From assembly GCA_900543395.1 (NCBI GenBank), contig UQQT01000010.1, positions 1-62,856 of the forward strand: a DNA stretch of 62,856 nucleotides. The letters are read 5' to 3'. This document shows positions 8,130 to 16,695 of the stretch, piece by piece. The stretch's first letter is position 1; each line of letters begins with the position of its first letter. Position numbers and translations under genes: made by a program. The notes beneath the pieces were generated by a model. It was not told where the DNA came from, searched no databases, and was given only the letters and a program-made list of their open reading frames with translations. Origin of the DNA: an uncultured Oscillospiraceae bacterium (GTDB lineage Bacteria; Bacillota; Clostridia; Oscillospirales; Acutalibacteraceae).

Positions 8130-9614
8130 TCAGAACGTTCCGTTGGTAATGTAACTCTTGATTATTTCGGGAGCCGCCTTGATGAATTTGGGAAGCCATG
8201 TTCCGAACACGTAAACGAGGAGATTAAGAACGGAAGCTATGGAGTTAAGTCCGTAGGAAAGCTTTGACGTTGTGTTGTCGCCTGTGAATGTGGGAACGTT
8301 CTTGCCGACTTCCTTTGAAAGGGTGAACGAATCTATCTGCGTTATGGTTCCCTCGGGGTTCTCTTCGCTTTCGTCAGTGATTACATACGAATTAAACGTA
8401 AGCTCTCCGCCGTTAACGGTTATAGTGTTGTAGCAAGAACCGATGTAAAGATCATTCTGCGAATCAAAATCCTTGCCGTTAAAATACTTGCCGTCTCTCT
8501 GTGAAACCATAGTATTAATGAATTCCATAGGAGTGAAATTATTTATTGCGAAAGGTCTGACCTGATATCTCTTGCTTCCCGCAGTTCCGCACAGAACGTA
8601 TGTTGCTCCGCCTTCTTTAACCTCGTTGCCGGTAAGGGATTTTGTTCTGAGATACTGGTGATCGTGACCCGAAATTATAAGGTCAACGCCCGTTTTGTCG
8701 CAAACTGCGGTAAGAGCCTGCTGGAGATACATGGCGTCGGGCCATTTGCCGTCCTTACCGAGAGTGTAAGGAGTCTTATGCATGCTTACGATTTTCCAGT
8801 CCTTGTTGGTCTTGTTCATATCGTTTTCAAGCCATTTGAGCTGAGCCTGCGATACGCTGAAAATATCATTTGTGTTGAGAACCGCAATATGCGTATTGCC
8901 GTAGTCGAACGAATAGTTTACGCCGTCCTTGGTCTGTACGCTTTCGGAGGTGTCAAGGTTAAACATGTTGTTAAACCAGTTGGGGCATCCGAGGCCGTCG
9001 TGGTTGCCCGCTACGGGAGCAAGCGTGTTGTTAAGACAAATCGAATCAAAAGCCTCCGCATAATAGTTCCATTCCTCATTGGTGCTGTCGTTTGTAAAAT
9101 CGCCGAGGTTAATCATGAAGTCAAACGGAGCCGCAGAACTGTTGAGTCCGGCATTAACCGCTCTTGCGCCTACAAGGAAATTGTTAAGCGAGCTTGCCTG
9201 TACGTCGGCGTAAACAAGAATGTTAACGTTGCTGTCGCCGTCGTCGGTCGTGAATGTTCCTACGTCGCTCCATGTTTTGCCGTCACCGACTTTATAGGTA
9301 TAAGTCGTGTCCGCGCTTAATCCGGAAACGGTTACCTTGTGCATATAGTAGCCTTCCCATTTCTCGCACGAATCGTCAAACTGAAGGGAAGCAGAAATAT
9401 CCACGCCGTTTTTCATTATAAGAACCGCACTGTCGCAGTCCTCTTTCGTATACCAGCAGAAGCCTCTTGACGACTGGGTGTTTCCGTTTACGGTGCAGGA
9501 AATTCTGAAATAGTTGTTATCCGTTGCATAATCTGCATACGCGCTCGTTCCGAGAGGGAATACGAGAAGCAGGGTAAGAAGCAGACAGAGAACTTTTCGA
9601 AAGTTTCTTTTCAT
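8130..9614 (-). CDS. secreted purple-acid-phosphatase-like metallophosphoesterase
   Basis: A 494-residue exported enzyme. A signal peptide (residues 1-28, Lys/Arg start, long Leu core, ending SAYA) is followed by a fibronectin-III-like domain (about 35-125, SGLSADTTYTYKVGDG) and a calcineurin-like phosphoesterase domain. Motifs are VYADVQ, NLGDFTND, GNHDG, SMHKTPY and SGHDHQY; the first metal motif has Gln where most members have His. The C-terminus (about 465-494) is an amphipathic hydrophobic stretch that could hold it at the membrane. This order is that of PAP-type phosphatases. Start choice: ATG 9614 follows AAGGAG; the upstream GTG at 9626 is inside that site. It likely works with the neighbouring alkaline phosphatase in phosphate scavenging. 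Confidence 0.88.
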   Translation of the reverse strand: MKRNFRKVLCLLLTLLLVFPLGTSAYADYATDNNYFRISCTVNGNTQSSRGFCWYTKEDCDSAVLIMKNGVDISASLQFDDSCEKWEGYYMHKVTVSGLSADTTYTYKVGDGKTWSDVGTFTTDDGDSNVNILVYADVQASSLNNFLVGARAVNAGLNSSAAPFDFMINLGDFTNDSTNEEWNYYAEAFDSICLNNTLAPVAGNHDGLGCPNWFNNMFNLDTSESVQTKDGVNYSFDYGNTHIAVLNTNDIFSVSQAQLKWLENDMNKTNKDWKIVSMHKTPYTLGKDGKWPDAMYLQQALTAVCDKTGVDLIISGHDHQYLRTKSLTGNEVKEGGATYVLCGTAGSKRYQVRPFAINNFTPMEFINTMVSQRDGKYFNGKDFDSQNDLYIGSCYNTITVNGGELTFNSYVITDESEENPEGTITQIDSFTLSKEVGKNVPTFTGDNTTSKLSYGLNSIASVLNLLVYVFGTWLPKFIKAAPEIIKSYITNGTF

Positions 9615-9718
9615 TTGATACAGCACTCCTTTTTATAAAATAAGAAAAACTTTTTACTTATTAATTATACATATAAATACTCCAAATTACAAGTATTTTT
9701 TTGAAAATAAATACATAA

Positions 9719-9752
9719 AAAAACGAAGTCGATTTTCTCGACTTCGTTTTAT
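9719..9752 (-). terminator. strong terminator after yfhO-LysM gene
   Basis: Perfect 12-bp stem AAACGAAGTCGA/TCGACTTCGTTT (9721-9732 and 9738-9749), with A and T runs on both sides. On the minus strand it follows the gene's stop by 15 bases. Confidence 0.93.
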
Positions 9753-9764
9753 AGTGTTGATTAT

Positions 9765-12700
9765 TTAAGAATTCGGAATGTTTACGACATCGCCTACGCT
9801 GAATGACTGTTTTCCGCCGTTGATTCTGTAAAACTCCTGGAGGTACTTATTCGGCTCAAGTCCGTTCTTTCTTAAAATCGAGAACGGGTAATCGCCCGAC
9901 TGTACCGTATAGGTCTTATATCCGCCCGCGACGGGAGCGTCGGTTTTCGGCTCGGATGTTGTGGTTTCGGGAGCCTTTGTTGTAGTCTCGGGGGCTTTAG
10001 TCGTGGTTTCGGGAGCCTTTGTCGTAGTCTCCGCAGCCTTTGTCGTTGTTTCTGCCTCTGTCGTTGTTTCCTTTGTTGTATCGGCAGCGTTTGCCGTCGC
10101 TCTCATTCCGCTGATTTCATCCTGTAGGAGGGAAATCTGCTGATCCTGTGCCTCATTGTTCTTTTTATGCATTGAATTAAGAGAGGTAAGCAGAAGAACA
10201 AGGCATGCAATTATGATAAAAAGAATTGCAATAAGGGAGAATGTGGTCGCCTTGAATTTTTTAGTCGCTTTCGCCGGCTTCTCGATTATCGTTTCCTTGA
10301 TCACTGTCGGATTTTCCTGTTTTTTTTTGAGTTCGGAATCCATACCGTTTTCAATCGCCATGATTGCGTCGATCTGAGCCTGCGCAAGAGCTTTTGCTTT
10401 TTCCTGTGTTTTTTTCCATTCGTCGGCTTCGTTCAAAACCGATTCCCACGAACTGTCCGTGGCTGCGGGGGCGTCGGTCTGATTTTCGGGGTAAAATGCC
10501 GATAATTCGTCGTCGAATTCGGATTTGACGTTCTGCTGCGCCTGTTTTTCAAGCTCTGCCTGTTCTCTCTCTTCCTCTGCGGCAAAATCTCTCCATTTGC
10601 CGAGGTCGAGATTGTCGTTTTTATATTTTGCGCTGAATACGGAAACTTTCTTCTTTTTCATTATGATAAGAAGGATGAATATGACTATCGCAGCCGCGCT
10701 GACCGCGCATCCTACAAGAAGTCCCTTGGGCGTGTATTTGAATTCTATCGAATGTTCACCCGCGCTTGTGTATATTCCCGTGAATGCATTTCCGATCTTA
10801 ACGATATTATCGGAGCTTACTTTTTCGCCGTCGATAAATATATTCCAGCTCTCGTCATAGGGAACAGAGGTGAATATCATACCGTTTTCCTGAACGTTAA
10901 CTGTTCCGGAGAAATGAGAATCGCTGAATTTTTTGTCGTCAAATGTGAATACGCCGTTTGAATTTATGGTATCGTATCCCTTTTTGAAGTTTGCGTCGTT
11001 GAGTGTTTTCGCATACGCCGTTACGGGAGCTGAATTTTTGCCCTCGTCGAGTCCGAGTGTTACGTATACGTCGTCTCCGCCCTCGATAAGTCCGCAGTCG
11101 ATAATAAACGGCTCGGAGAAATCTACGGTTATCATATTTCCGTTAATCGTTACATAGCCTGTGGAGCAGTCGTTGCAGGAAATATAGAGATAAACATTTT
11201 TTGTCTCTTCGGGCTGAACCTTGAGCATAAGCTCCGCAGAGTCGTCAGAGGAAGATGTCTTTGTAAGAGTGAACGTACCGTTGTTGACGTTATCGTCCGA
11301 AAGCGTAACGGTGTTGGTCTGGCTGACAACGGATATGTCAAGATCGTCGAATACTCCGTCAACTCCCGTTACGAGACTCCAGAGCTGACTCTGTACGTCG
11401 AACGGATTATTATTGTCGAAATCCCAGAGTGTGTCTGCGTCCGACTTCGAACTGAACATAAGGGGAAGATCGTAAAGATAATCATATACGGTCATATTGT
11501 TTATAGTCGTAAGATCTTCGTAGAGGTTGGGACCGAAATTCGTTTTGTAATTATCCGTCTTTGTATATTCGGAGTTGTCGACAATATAATCGATTCCGAA
11601 AAGCGTATTGAATACCGCCGTCTGACAGTGGTAGGTGTAGCTGTTTATATCGTTGCCGGAAAGACCCATCTTGTTCATAAGATGCGAGAGATCTTCATAC
11701 GCCATAGAGGTAAATGTCGACGCGCCGTTGTAGCCGTACCAGCAGTTGTCCATTCTTCTGACTATCGAAGCAAGCTCCATGCGGTAGAACGAATCCTTGC
11801 CCTCGATCTCGTCTATATAATCGATACAGTCGTTGACCTCATTGTAGCCCTCGACATAGCTTGACTTATCCTGTGAAATAACGTAGTTGCTCGTATTCGC
11901 GACGAGAATCTCCGTGCAGACCGCACATGCGAGTAAAACGCAGATATATGACTTAACCTGCTTTTTATCTTTCATAAGAACGAATATAACGGCATATATA
12001 ATAGCAAAAGCGATTCCCGTCCATATCGAAAGAGACGAAACGTTCTTGGAGCCGAGCTTTTCGACCGCGACGATAAACGCGACGAGAGCGACGGACGAAC
12101 CGAGACACGCTTTCAGGCTGATTTTATCAAGCGAAATAATAACCTTATATGCAATAAAGAGAAGGAAGAACGAATATGCAAACGAGAATCTGTACGGCAG
12201 GTCGTTGGGGAAGTGGAAGCCGTGCCAGATGTAGTTGAGATAATTTATATTAAAGCTGAAGAAGAAAAACGCGAGAGTGATCGTGGTCGCGAGCTTCTCT
12301 CTTAAATTAAACTTCTTAGAGAAGAAATACAGAGGTACGAGAATCAGAGTAAGCGTACCGCAGTAGACGTTCGGCAAAACGTCGTCGCCGCTGCTTCTGA
12401 TTGTCGTTTTAAGTCCGGGAAGATGGTTCGCCAAAAAGTCGAACATACTGAAATATGTCGAGTAATCCGTCGGGAAAGTCGACGAAGTCGCGGACGAATG
12501 CTTAAGAGCAAAGTAAACGGGGATAAGCGAGAACGCCGCAATGCATGCCGCTCCTATCGAAGCGAAAGCGAAGAGCGTACCCGAACGCAGAAATTTGCTG
12601 TTAAAGAAATTCGTTTTTGCGCTGTGGCGGTATTTAAGCTTGATAATATAATCGGGATGTTCTTTCTGAGAAAAAGTGTACTGTGAGAAGTACATATAAA

Positions 12701-13349
12701 GGAACATTATAACGGACAGTATGCATACCATGTAGCCCATGTAGTAATTCGTTATAAGCGTCAGAGCGAGAGTAACGATATACATTGTCGGTTTATATTT
12801 GTTTATTATCAAATAAATTCCGAGAACGACGAGCGGGAAAATGCTCATTGCGTCGAGCCACATTACGTTCCAGTAATACGCTACGAACCATCCGCTGAAC
12901 GCGTACATAAGACCGAACGCCGTGGAGGTAAGGTCGTATTTGCCCGTAACGCGTTTTAACATATAAGAGAAAGTAAACGCGGAGACGGACGCTTTCGTAA
13001 GTATCATAGCCGCGACAGCCTCAGGGACGTTAGCATGTCCGAATATCAGAACGAACAGCATGGTCGGGCTTGAAAGGTAGTTAAAATAATTGCCGAGGAA
13101 TCCGCTTCCGAAGCCCGAGGTAAACGAGTACAGAAGAGAGTTGCCCTGGAATATCCTGTCGTAAAGCTCTGCGAAAAGCGGAGCGTACTGATGGTAGAGA
13201 TCCATTCTCAGAATGATATTGTCTCCGAGAGGGAAGAACCGATAGCACATATATACGAACAGCATTATTACAGCGGCGAGAATAGCGGCAAGAAAGCTGA
13301 ACTGATTATCGCGCCATAACGAGCGTCCGGTGTGTTTTTTGGATTTCAA
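9765..13349 (-). CDS. YfhO-family membrane protein fused to Thr-rich linker and LysM domain
   Basis: A 1194-residue protein. Residues 1 to about 870 are a YfhO-type multispanning protein, beginning with an Arg/Lys-rich cytoplasmic start and a first helix, then LRMDLYHQYAPLFAELYDRI and FGSGFLGNYFNYL, typical of this family, and about 13 helices with a large extracytoplasmic beta-rich domain. YfhO proteins are linked to glycosylation of wall polymers (lipoteichoic acid in Bacillus and Listeria). After the last YfhO helix comes a charged, coiled-coil-like cytoplasmic stretch (about 890-1030), another helix, a coiled segment, heptad repeats of TTTKAPE, and a C-terminal LysM motif (YTVQSGDYPFSILRKNG ... 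VGDVVNIP). Start TTG 13349 follows AAAGGA at 11 bases; an in-frame stop just upstream allows no earlier start. Confidence 0.88.
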   Translation of the reverse strand: MKSKKHTGRSLWRDNQFSFLAAILAAVIMLFVYMCYRFFPLGDNIILRMDLYHQYAPLFAELYDRIFQGNSLLYSFTSGFGSGFLGNYFNYLSSPTMLFVLIFGHANVPEAVAAMILTKASVSAFTFSYMLKRVTGKYDLTSTAFGLMYAFSGWFVAYYWNVMWLDAMSIFPLVVLGIYLIINKYKPTMYIVTLALTLITNYYMGYMVCILSVIMFLYMYFSQYTFSQKEHPDYIIKLKYRHSAKTNFFNSKFLRSGTLFAFASIGAACIAAFSLIPVYFALKHSSATSSTFPTDYSTYFSMFDFLANHLPGLKTTIRSSGDDVLPNVYCGTLTLILVPLYFFSKKFNLREKLATTITLAFFFFSFNINYLNYIWHGFHFPNDLPYRFSFAYSFFLLFIAYKVIISLDKISLKACLGSSVALVAFIVAVEKLGSKNVSSLSIWTGIAFAIIYAVIFVLMKDKKQVKSYICVLLACAVCTEILVANTSNYVISQDKSSYVEGYNEVNDCIDYIDEIEGKDSFYRMELASIVRRMDNCWYGYNGASTFTSMAYEDLSHLMNKMGLSGNDINSYTYHCQTAVFNTLFGIDYIVDNSEYTKTDNYKTNFGPNLYEDLTTINNMTVYDYLYDLPLMFSSKSDADTLWDFDNNNPFDVQSQLWSLVTGVDGVFDDLDISVVSQTNTVTLSDDNVNNGTFTLTKTSSSDDSAELMLKVQPEETKNVYLYISCNDCSTGYVTINGNMITVDFSEPFIIDCGLIEGGDDVYVTLGLDEGKNSAPVTAYAKTLNDANFKKGYDTINSNGVFTFDDKKFSDSHFSGTVNVQENGMIFTSVPYDESWNIFIDGEKVSSDNIVKIGNAFTGIYTSAGEHSIEFKYTPKGLLVGCAVSAAAIVIFILLIIMKKKKVSVFSAKYKNDNLDLGKWRDFAAEEEREQAELEKQAQQNVKSEFDDELSAFYPENQTDAPAATDSSWESVLNEADEWKKTQEKAKALAQAQIDAIMAIENGMDSELKKKQENPTVIKETIIEKPAKATKKFKATTFSLIAILFIIIACLVLLLTSLNSMHKKNNEAQDQQISLLQDEISGMRATANAADTTKETTTEAETTTKAAETTTKAPETTTKAPETTTKAPETTTSEPKTDAPVAGGYKTYTVQSGDYPFSILRKNGLEPNKYLQEFYRINGGKQSFSVGDVVNIPNS
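9961..10044 (-). repeat. four 21-bp tandem repeats encoding TTTKAPE heptads
   Basis: Units begin at 9961, 9982, 10003 and 10024, each close to GTGGTTTCGGGAGCCTTTGT on the plus strand. They are within the reading frame of the YfhO-LysM gene and encode the Thr-rich linker; a partly decayed unit follows to about 10080. Such repeats can expand or contract without breaking the frame. Confidence 0.85.
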
Positions 13350-13355
13350 TGAAGA

Positions 13356-13384
13356 TCATATCCTTTCGTTGGTTTGCATATACT
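13356..13384 (+). promoter_or_regulatory. candidate sigma-E promoter of the spoIIIA operon
   Basis: TCATATC, 14-base spacer, CATATACT. This matches the Bacillus sigma-E pattern (KMATATT, 14-15, CATAYAMT) at all but one position. It lies about 70 bases before spoIIIAA, whose operon is sigma-E dependent in known spore formers. The element overlaps the leader of the divergent YfhO-LysM gene. Confidence 0.65.
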
Positions 13385-13458
13385 TCAATATTTTAGCATA
13401 TATTTTTATGATTATCAATAGTTATATAATATAAAAATCTGAAAAAAGGTGACGTTAA

Positions 13459-14370
13459 ATGCTAAAAGAATTCCAATGTTACGGCGTGTCGGGGATTCTG
13501 CCCGTAAGAATACGGGAATGCTTTGAAAACATGAGCGAAATTCAGATTAAAAACACGTCTGAAATTCGTATCAGAAAAGACAAACCTGTTATGTTCTACG
13601 GCAGTTACGGCGCAATGTTCGCCTTGCCGGGCGGGGCGAGCGGTATTTATTCGGACAGATGCATAACCGCCGGCGAAAGTGACATTTCTTCTATACTTGC
13701 AAAAGCGTCCGGATACTCGATTTACAGTCATTTTGACGAGCTGTCAAACGGCTTTATGACCGTTTCGGGAGGTCACAGAATCGGCGTGGGAGCTGCCGCT
13801 GTGGACGGCGGAGCAAGCTTTAAAGACGTGGAATCTCTTAATATAAGATTGTCAAGACCGCATTTTCGCTGTGCCGATCATATTTGTTCCGAAATTTTTT
13901 CGGACGGGCTGTGCGGTTTTCTTATTGCGGGACCTCCGGGCAGCGGCAAAACCACGATATTAAGGGATATCGCCGTAACGCTTTCGAATAATCCGAAGTA
14001 CGGATATCCGCGCGTCGTTATTGCGGACGAGCGTTTTGAACTGAGTGAGGGCGTTGAGAACGAAAAGCTGATGTGCTGCGATGTTATAAAAGGATATCCG
14101 AAAAAACGGGCGTTCGAAATGGCTCTGCGTTCATTGTGTCCTGATATTGTTATTTCGGACGAGCTTTCGTTTGACGACGCGGAATATGTCGATAAAATGC
14201 TTTCGTGCGGAGTTTTCGCTGGAATGAGCGTTCACGCTTCAAATATAAAGGAGCTTCGCGAAAAGGACGGAATCGGAGAACTGATAAAGGGCGGGAAAAT
14301 AAAGAATATCGTTATATTGGAGGGCAAAAACGCCCCCGGACGTGTTAAGGATATAATTCGGGAGGGATAA
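13459..14370 (+). CDS. spoIIIAA: stage III sporulation protein AA, ATPase
   Basis: A 303-residue secretion-type ATPase of the mother-cell to forespore feeding-tube channel. Walker A is GPPGSGKTT at about residue 157, Walker B-like acidic strands are RVVIADERFEL and DIVISDELSF, and GGHRIGVG is a conserved SpoIIIAA motif in the N-terminal half. In known spore formers it powers the SpoIIIA-SpoIIQ channel that keeps the engulfed forespore active. Ribosome site AAAGGTGA stands seven bases before ATG. It opens an eight-gene operon; spoIIIAB starts four bases after its stop. Confidence 0.96.
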   Translation: MLKEFQCYGVSGILPVRIRECFENMSEIQIKNTSEIRIRKDKPVMFYGSYGAMFALPGGASGIYSDRCITAGESDISSILAKASGYSIYSHFDELSNGFMTVSGGHRIGVGAAAVDGGASFKDVESLNIRLSRPHFRCADHICSEIFSDGLCGFLIAGPPGSGKTTILRDIAVTLSNNPKYGYPRVVIADERFELSEGVENEKLMCCDVIKGYPKKRAFEMALRSLCPDIVISDELSFDDAEYVDKMLSCGVFAGMSVHASNIKELREKDGIGELIKGGKIKNIVILEGKNAPGRVKDIIREG

Positions 14371-14373
14371 ATT

Positions 14374-14877
14374 ATGAATACTGCGGCGGCGGTCTGTATA
14401 TGCGTTCCCGCTTTTGTTTATGCGGTGTTTATCCGTTTTTCGGCGGTTAGGAGAAGAAGATTTTTCGAGCATTTTCAAAAATTCGTATATCTGTTCGGCG
14501 TTTATTCGTCGGCGACGCGTGCGGAGAGTGCGGAAATTATATTGAAGACCGTAAAATCGGAGGGATATCCGGGGCTGTCGTTTGCCGAAAATGCGTGCAA
14601 AATGCTCCGTTCGGGAGTTGATTTTGAGTCTGCATGGAATCGGTCTGTAAATGAAAAATGTCCGTTTCTGACCGAATCCGATAAATCGCTCGTAGGCGGA
14701 TTTGTTTCGGCTGCGAGCGCGTCCGATCCCGTTACACAGGAACGCACAATGAAAATATATAATGAAGAAATCGAAAATAAATTAAAAAAACTTGCCGAAT
14801 ACGAAAAAAAAGATATGAGGTCAAAGTGCGCCGTCGTTATTTTTATAGGATGCGCCGCCGCGCTGACCGTATTATAG
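14374..14877 (+). CDS. spoIIIAB: stage III sporulation protein AB
   Basis: A 167-residue membrane protein, the usual SpoIIIAB length, with hydrophobic helices at both ends (residues 1-20 and about 148-165) and an acidic helical middle (for example FLTESDKSLVGGF and YEKKDMRSK before the last helix). SpoIIIAB resembles type II secretion subunit GspF and is thought to help anchor SpoIIIAA at the channel. It begins four bases after spoIIIAA. Its stop is eight bases before spoIIIAC. Assignment rests on position and helix layout as well as the C-terminal KCAVVIFIG-type segment. Confidence 0.9.
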   Translation: MNTAAAVCICVPAFVYAVFIRFSAVRRRRFFEHFQKFVYLFGVYSSATRAESAEIILKTVKSEGYPGLSFAENACKMLRSGVDFESAWNRSVNEKCPFLTESDKSLVGGFVSAASASDPVTQERTMKIYNEEIENKLKKLAEYEKKDMRSKCAVVIFIGCAAALTVL

Positions 14878-14885
14878 GTGAAAAC

Positions 14886-15080
14886 ATGGACGTAGATATT
14901 ATTTTCCGAATAGCGGCGATAGGAATAATCGTAGCCGTCGTAAATCAGATTCTCTCAAAGTCGGGCAGGGAGGAGTATACAATGGTCGTTACGCTCGCGG
15001 GACTTGTGATAGTTCTGATGATGATTATACCCGATATAAACGAGCTGTTCAGATATATAAAGTCGGTGTTCGGACTATGA
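14886..15080 (+). CDS. spoIIIAC: stage III sporulation protein AC
   Basis: A 64-residue two-helix protein with MDVDIIFRIAAIGIIV and LSKSGREEYTMVVTLAGLVI, a signature of SpoIIIAC, a small channel component. The frame is open upstream to 14826, but the ATG at 14886, after AGGTGAAAA and eight bases past the spoIIIAB stop, gives the family's normal length. Its last four bases overlap the spoIIIAD start (ATGA). Confidence 0.93.
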   Translation: MDVDIIFRIAAIGIIVAVVNQILSKSGREEYTMVVTLAGLVIVLMMIIPDINELFRYIKSVFGL

Positions 15081-15463
15081 CGATAAAAATATTCGCGCTG
15101 TCGGTAATCTGCGCGTGCATATACATGCTGTTGAGCGAATCAAAGCCCGAATTTTCGGTTCTGATTCAAATAGCCGTGTTTGCCGTTCTCGTCATGTGGG
15201 CATATCCGTATCTCGGCAGAATTATCGATATGATATACGCATCTTCCGCTGCCGCAAATATAAATTCCGACATAATTAAAACTGCGCTGAAGCTTACGGG
15301 AATAGCCGTGATAACGGGGTTTTCGTCCGATCTTCTGGAGGACGCGGGCGCACGTTCGTCCGCGCAGAAGGTAACGCTGGCGGCGAAGATAATAATGCTT
15401 GCGATAATTGCGCCGTATATTACGAAAACAATTGAATTCGTGTGTTCGCTGACGGATAAATAG
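15077..15463 (+). CDS. spoIIIAD: stage III sporulation protein AD
   Basis: A 128-residue polytopic protein of normal SpoIIIAD length. It has about four hydrophobic helices and the motif FSSDLLEDAGARSSAQKV, characteristic of this family. It is an inner part of the SpoIIIA channel in the mother-cell membrane around the forespore. Its ATG overlaps the spoIIIAC stop as ATGA, which suggests translational coupling. Confidence 0.94.
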   Translation: MTIKIFALSVICACIYMLLSESKPEFSVLIQIAVFAVLVMWAYPYLGRIIDMIYASSAAANINSDIIKTALKLTGIAVITGFSSDLLEDAGARSSAQKVTLAAKIIMLAIIAPYITKTIEFVCSLTDK

Positions 15464-15481
15464 GAAAGACGGGATGTTTAC

Positions 15482-16603
15482 ATGAGATGGAAAGTTAAAA
15501 CAGCATTAAATTATATAGCCGTATCGGCTGTAATTCTTTTGATTCTGTCGTTTTCCGTCTGCGCTTCGGGGGAATATACGGACGATTCTTACAGCTTGCG
15601 GATGTATGAATCGTTTGACAAATTGACAAGCGAAATGCTTAACAATGAAAATATTGACGATTTTTCTTTATCGGATTTGAAGGATGTCGAATTTACGCAG
15701 ATTTTGAATTACATAGGCGAAAAAGTAAAAGGTGAAATATCAAAGCCCGTAAAGACTTTGACTTTAATTTCCTGTGTTACGGTATTGTTTTCGTTTACGG
15801 ACGCATTCGACGATCGAAAACTCTCATTCAGGCTGAATATGCTCTCGCCCGTTATCTGCGTGTATGCTCTGTGCCGTGCTCTCACCGACTGTATATCGGC
15901 GTTTTCACGTTATACGATCGCACTGAATTTGTTTTTAAAGGCTGTTTGTCCGACGGTCTGTGTTATCGAAGCGGTTTCGGGGCACGGAGGAACCGCCCTC
16001 GCGTATAAACTCGGTGTTACGGCGGTGAGTGAAATTCTCGCGTTTTTATGCTCTGACGTAGTTATATATTTTATCTATGTTTATTTTGCCCTCTGCGTCT
16101 GCGGAGCGTTAAGTCCTTTTTTTGACCTGAACTCCTTGTCAAACGCCGTTATGAAGATCGTTTCGACCTTGCTCGGCGTTGTAGGCGCAGTGTTTACGGG
16201 ATTTTTAAGTGTGAAAAAAGTTTTCGGCAGCGCGTCGGATACTCTTGTATTAAGAAGTCTGAAATTTGCCGCGGGGAGCTTTGTTCCGATTGTCGGTTCC
16301 TATGTGTCCGAGGGCATATCGTCCGTTCTTGCGGGAGTCAAAGCGACAGGCAGTACAATTATCGTTTCCGCCGCGGCGGTTATGGCTGTTTTGGGCATAC
16401 CTCTTATCGTCAGACTTTTTGTGTGGAATGTTACGCTTCGGCTTATAAAGGGGATATGCGGTATGTTCAATTCCGATTCGGCAGGGCGTATTTATGACGG
16501 ATTTATTGATTTTATAAAGCTTATGACGGCATTATGCTTTTTTACGCTGTATATATGCTGTGCCTGCACGCTGATGACGGGGTTGAACGGATTAAATGAA
16601 TAA
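15482..16603 (+). CDS. spoIIIAE: stage III sporulation protein AE
   Basis: A 373-residue protein with a cleavable-looking signal (residues 1-30, ending SVCASG), a polar segment, then about eight hydrophobic helices. The region AVSGHGGTALAYKLGVTAVSE and the C-terminal helices fit SpoIIIAE, a large channel subunit. Ribosome site AGGAAAGACGGG precedes the ATG. Downstream there is a 92-base gap before spoIIIAF, the largest in the operon, with a small hairpin at 16606-16624. Confidence 0.94.
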   Translation: MRWKVKTALNYIAVSAVILLILSFSVCASGEYTDDSYSLRMYESFDKLTSEMLNNENIDDFSLSDLKDVEFTQILNYIGEKVKGEISKPVKTLTLISCVTVLFSFTDAFDDRKLSFRLNMLSPVICVYALCRALTDCISAFSRYTIALNLFLKAVCPTVCVIEAVSGHGGTALAYKLGVTAVSEILAFLCSDVVIYFIYVYFALCVCGALSPFFDLNSLSNAVMKIVSTLLGVVGAVFTGFLSVKKVFGSASDTLVLRSLKFAAGSFVPIVGSYVSEGISSVLAGVKATGSTIIVSAAAVMAVLGIPLIVRLFVWNVTLRLIKGICGMFNSDSAGRIYDGFIDFIKLMTALCFFTLYICCACTLMTGLNGLNE

Positions 16604-16605
16604 AT

Positions 16606-16634
16606 GTAAAGGAATACCCTTTACGATTTTGTGT
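16606..16634 (+). other. hairpin between spoIIIAE and spoIIIAF
   Basis: Stem GTAAAGG/CCTTTAC (16606-16612 and 16618-16624) followed by GATTTTGTGTTTT. It is only three bases beyond the spoIIIAE stop. It could be a weak attenuator or an RNA stability element; the T run is interrupted. Confidence 0.4.
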
Positions 16635-16695
16635 TTTGTAAAGTAAAATGCTTGCATAGGAGGAGTTTAATACGGATACGATATCGGGAGTCGTT

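Noticed and set aside
4947..9626. A fucose-use operon around fucO
   Set aside because: No isomerase, kinase, aldolase or fucose regulator is adjacent; only FucO itself is present.
9961..10080. Short tandem repeats considered as a CRISPR array
   Set aside because: Units are contiguous 21-mers without spacers and encode protein heptads.
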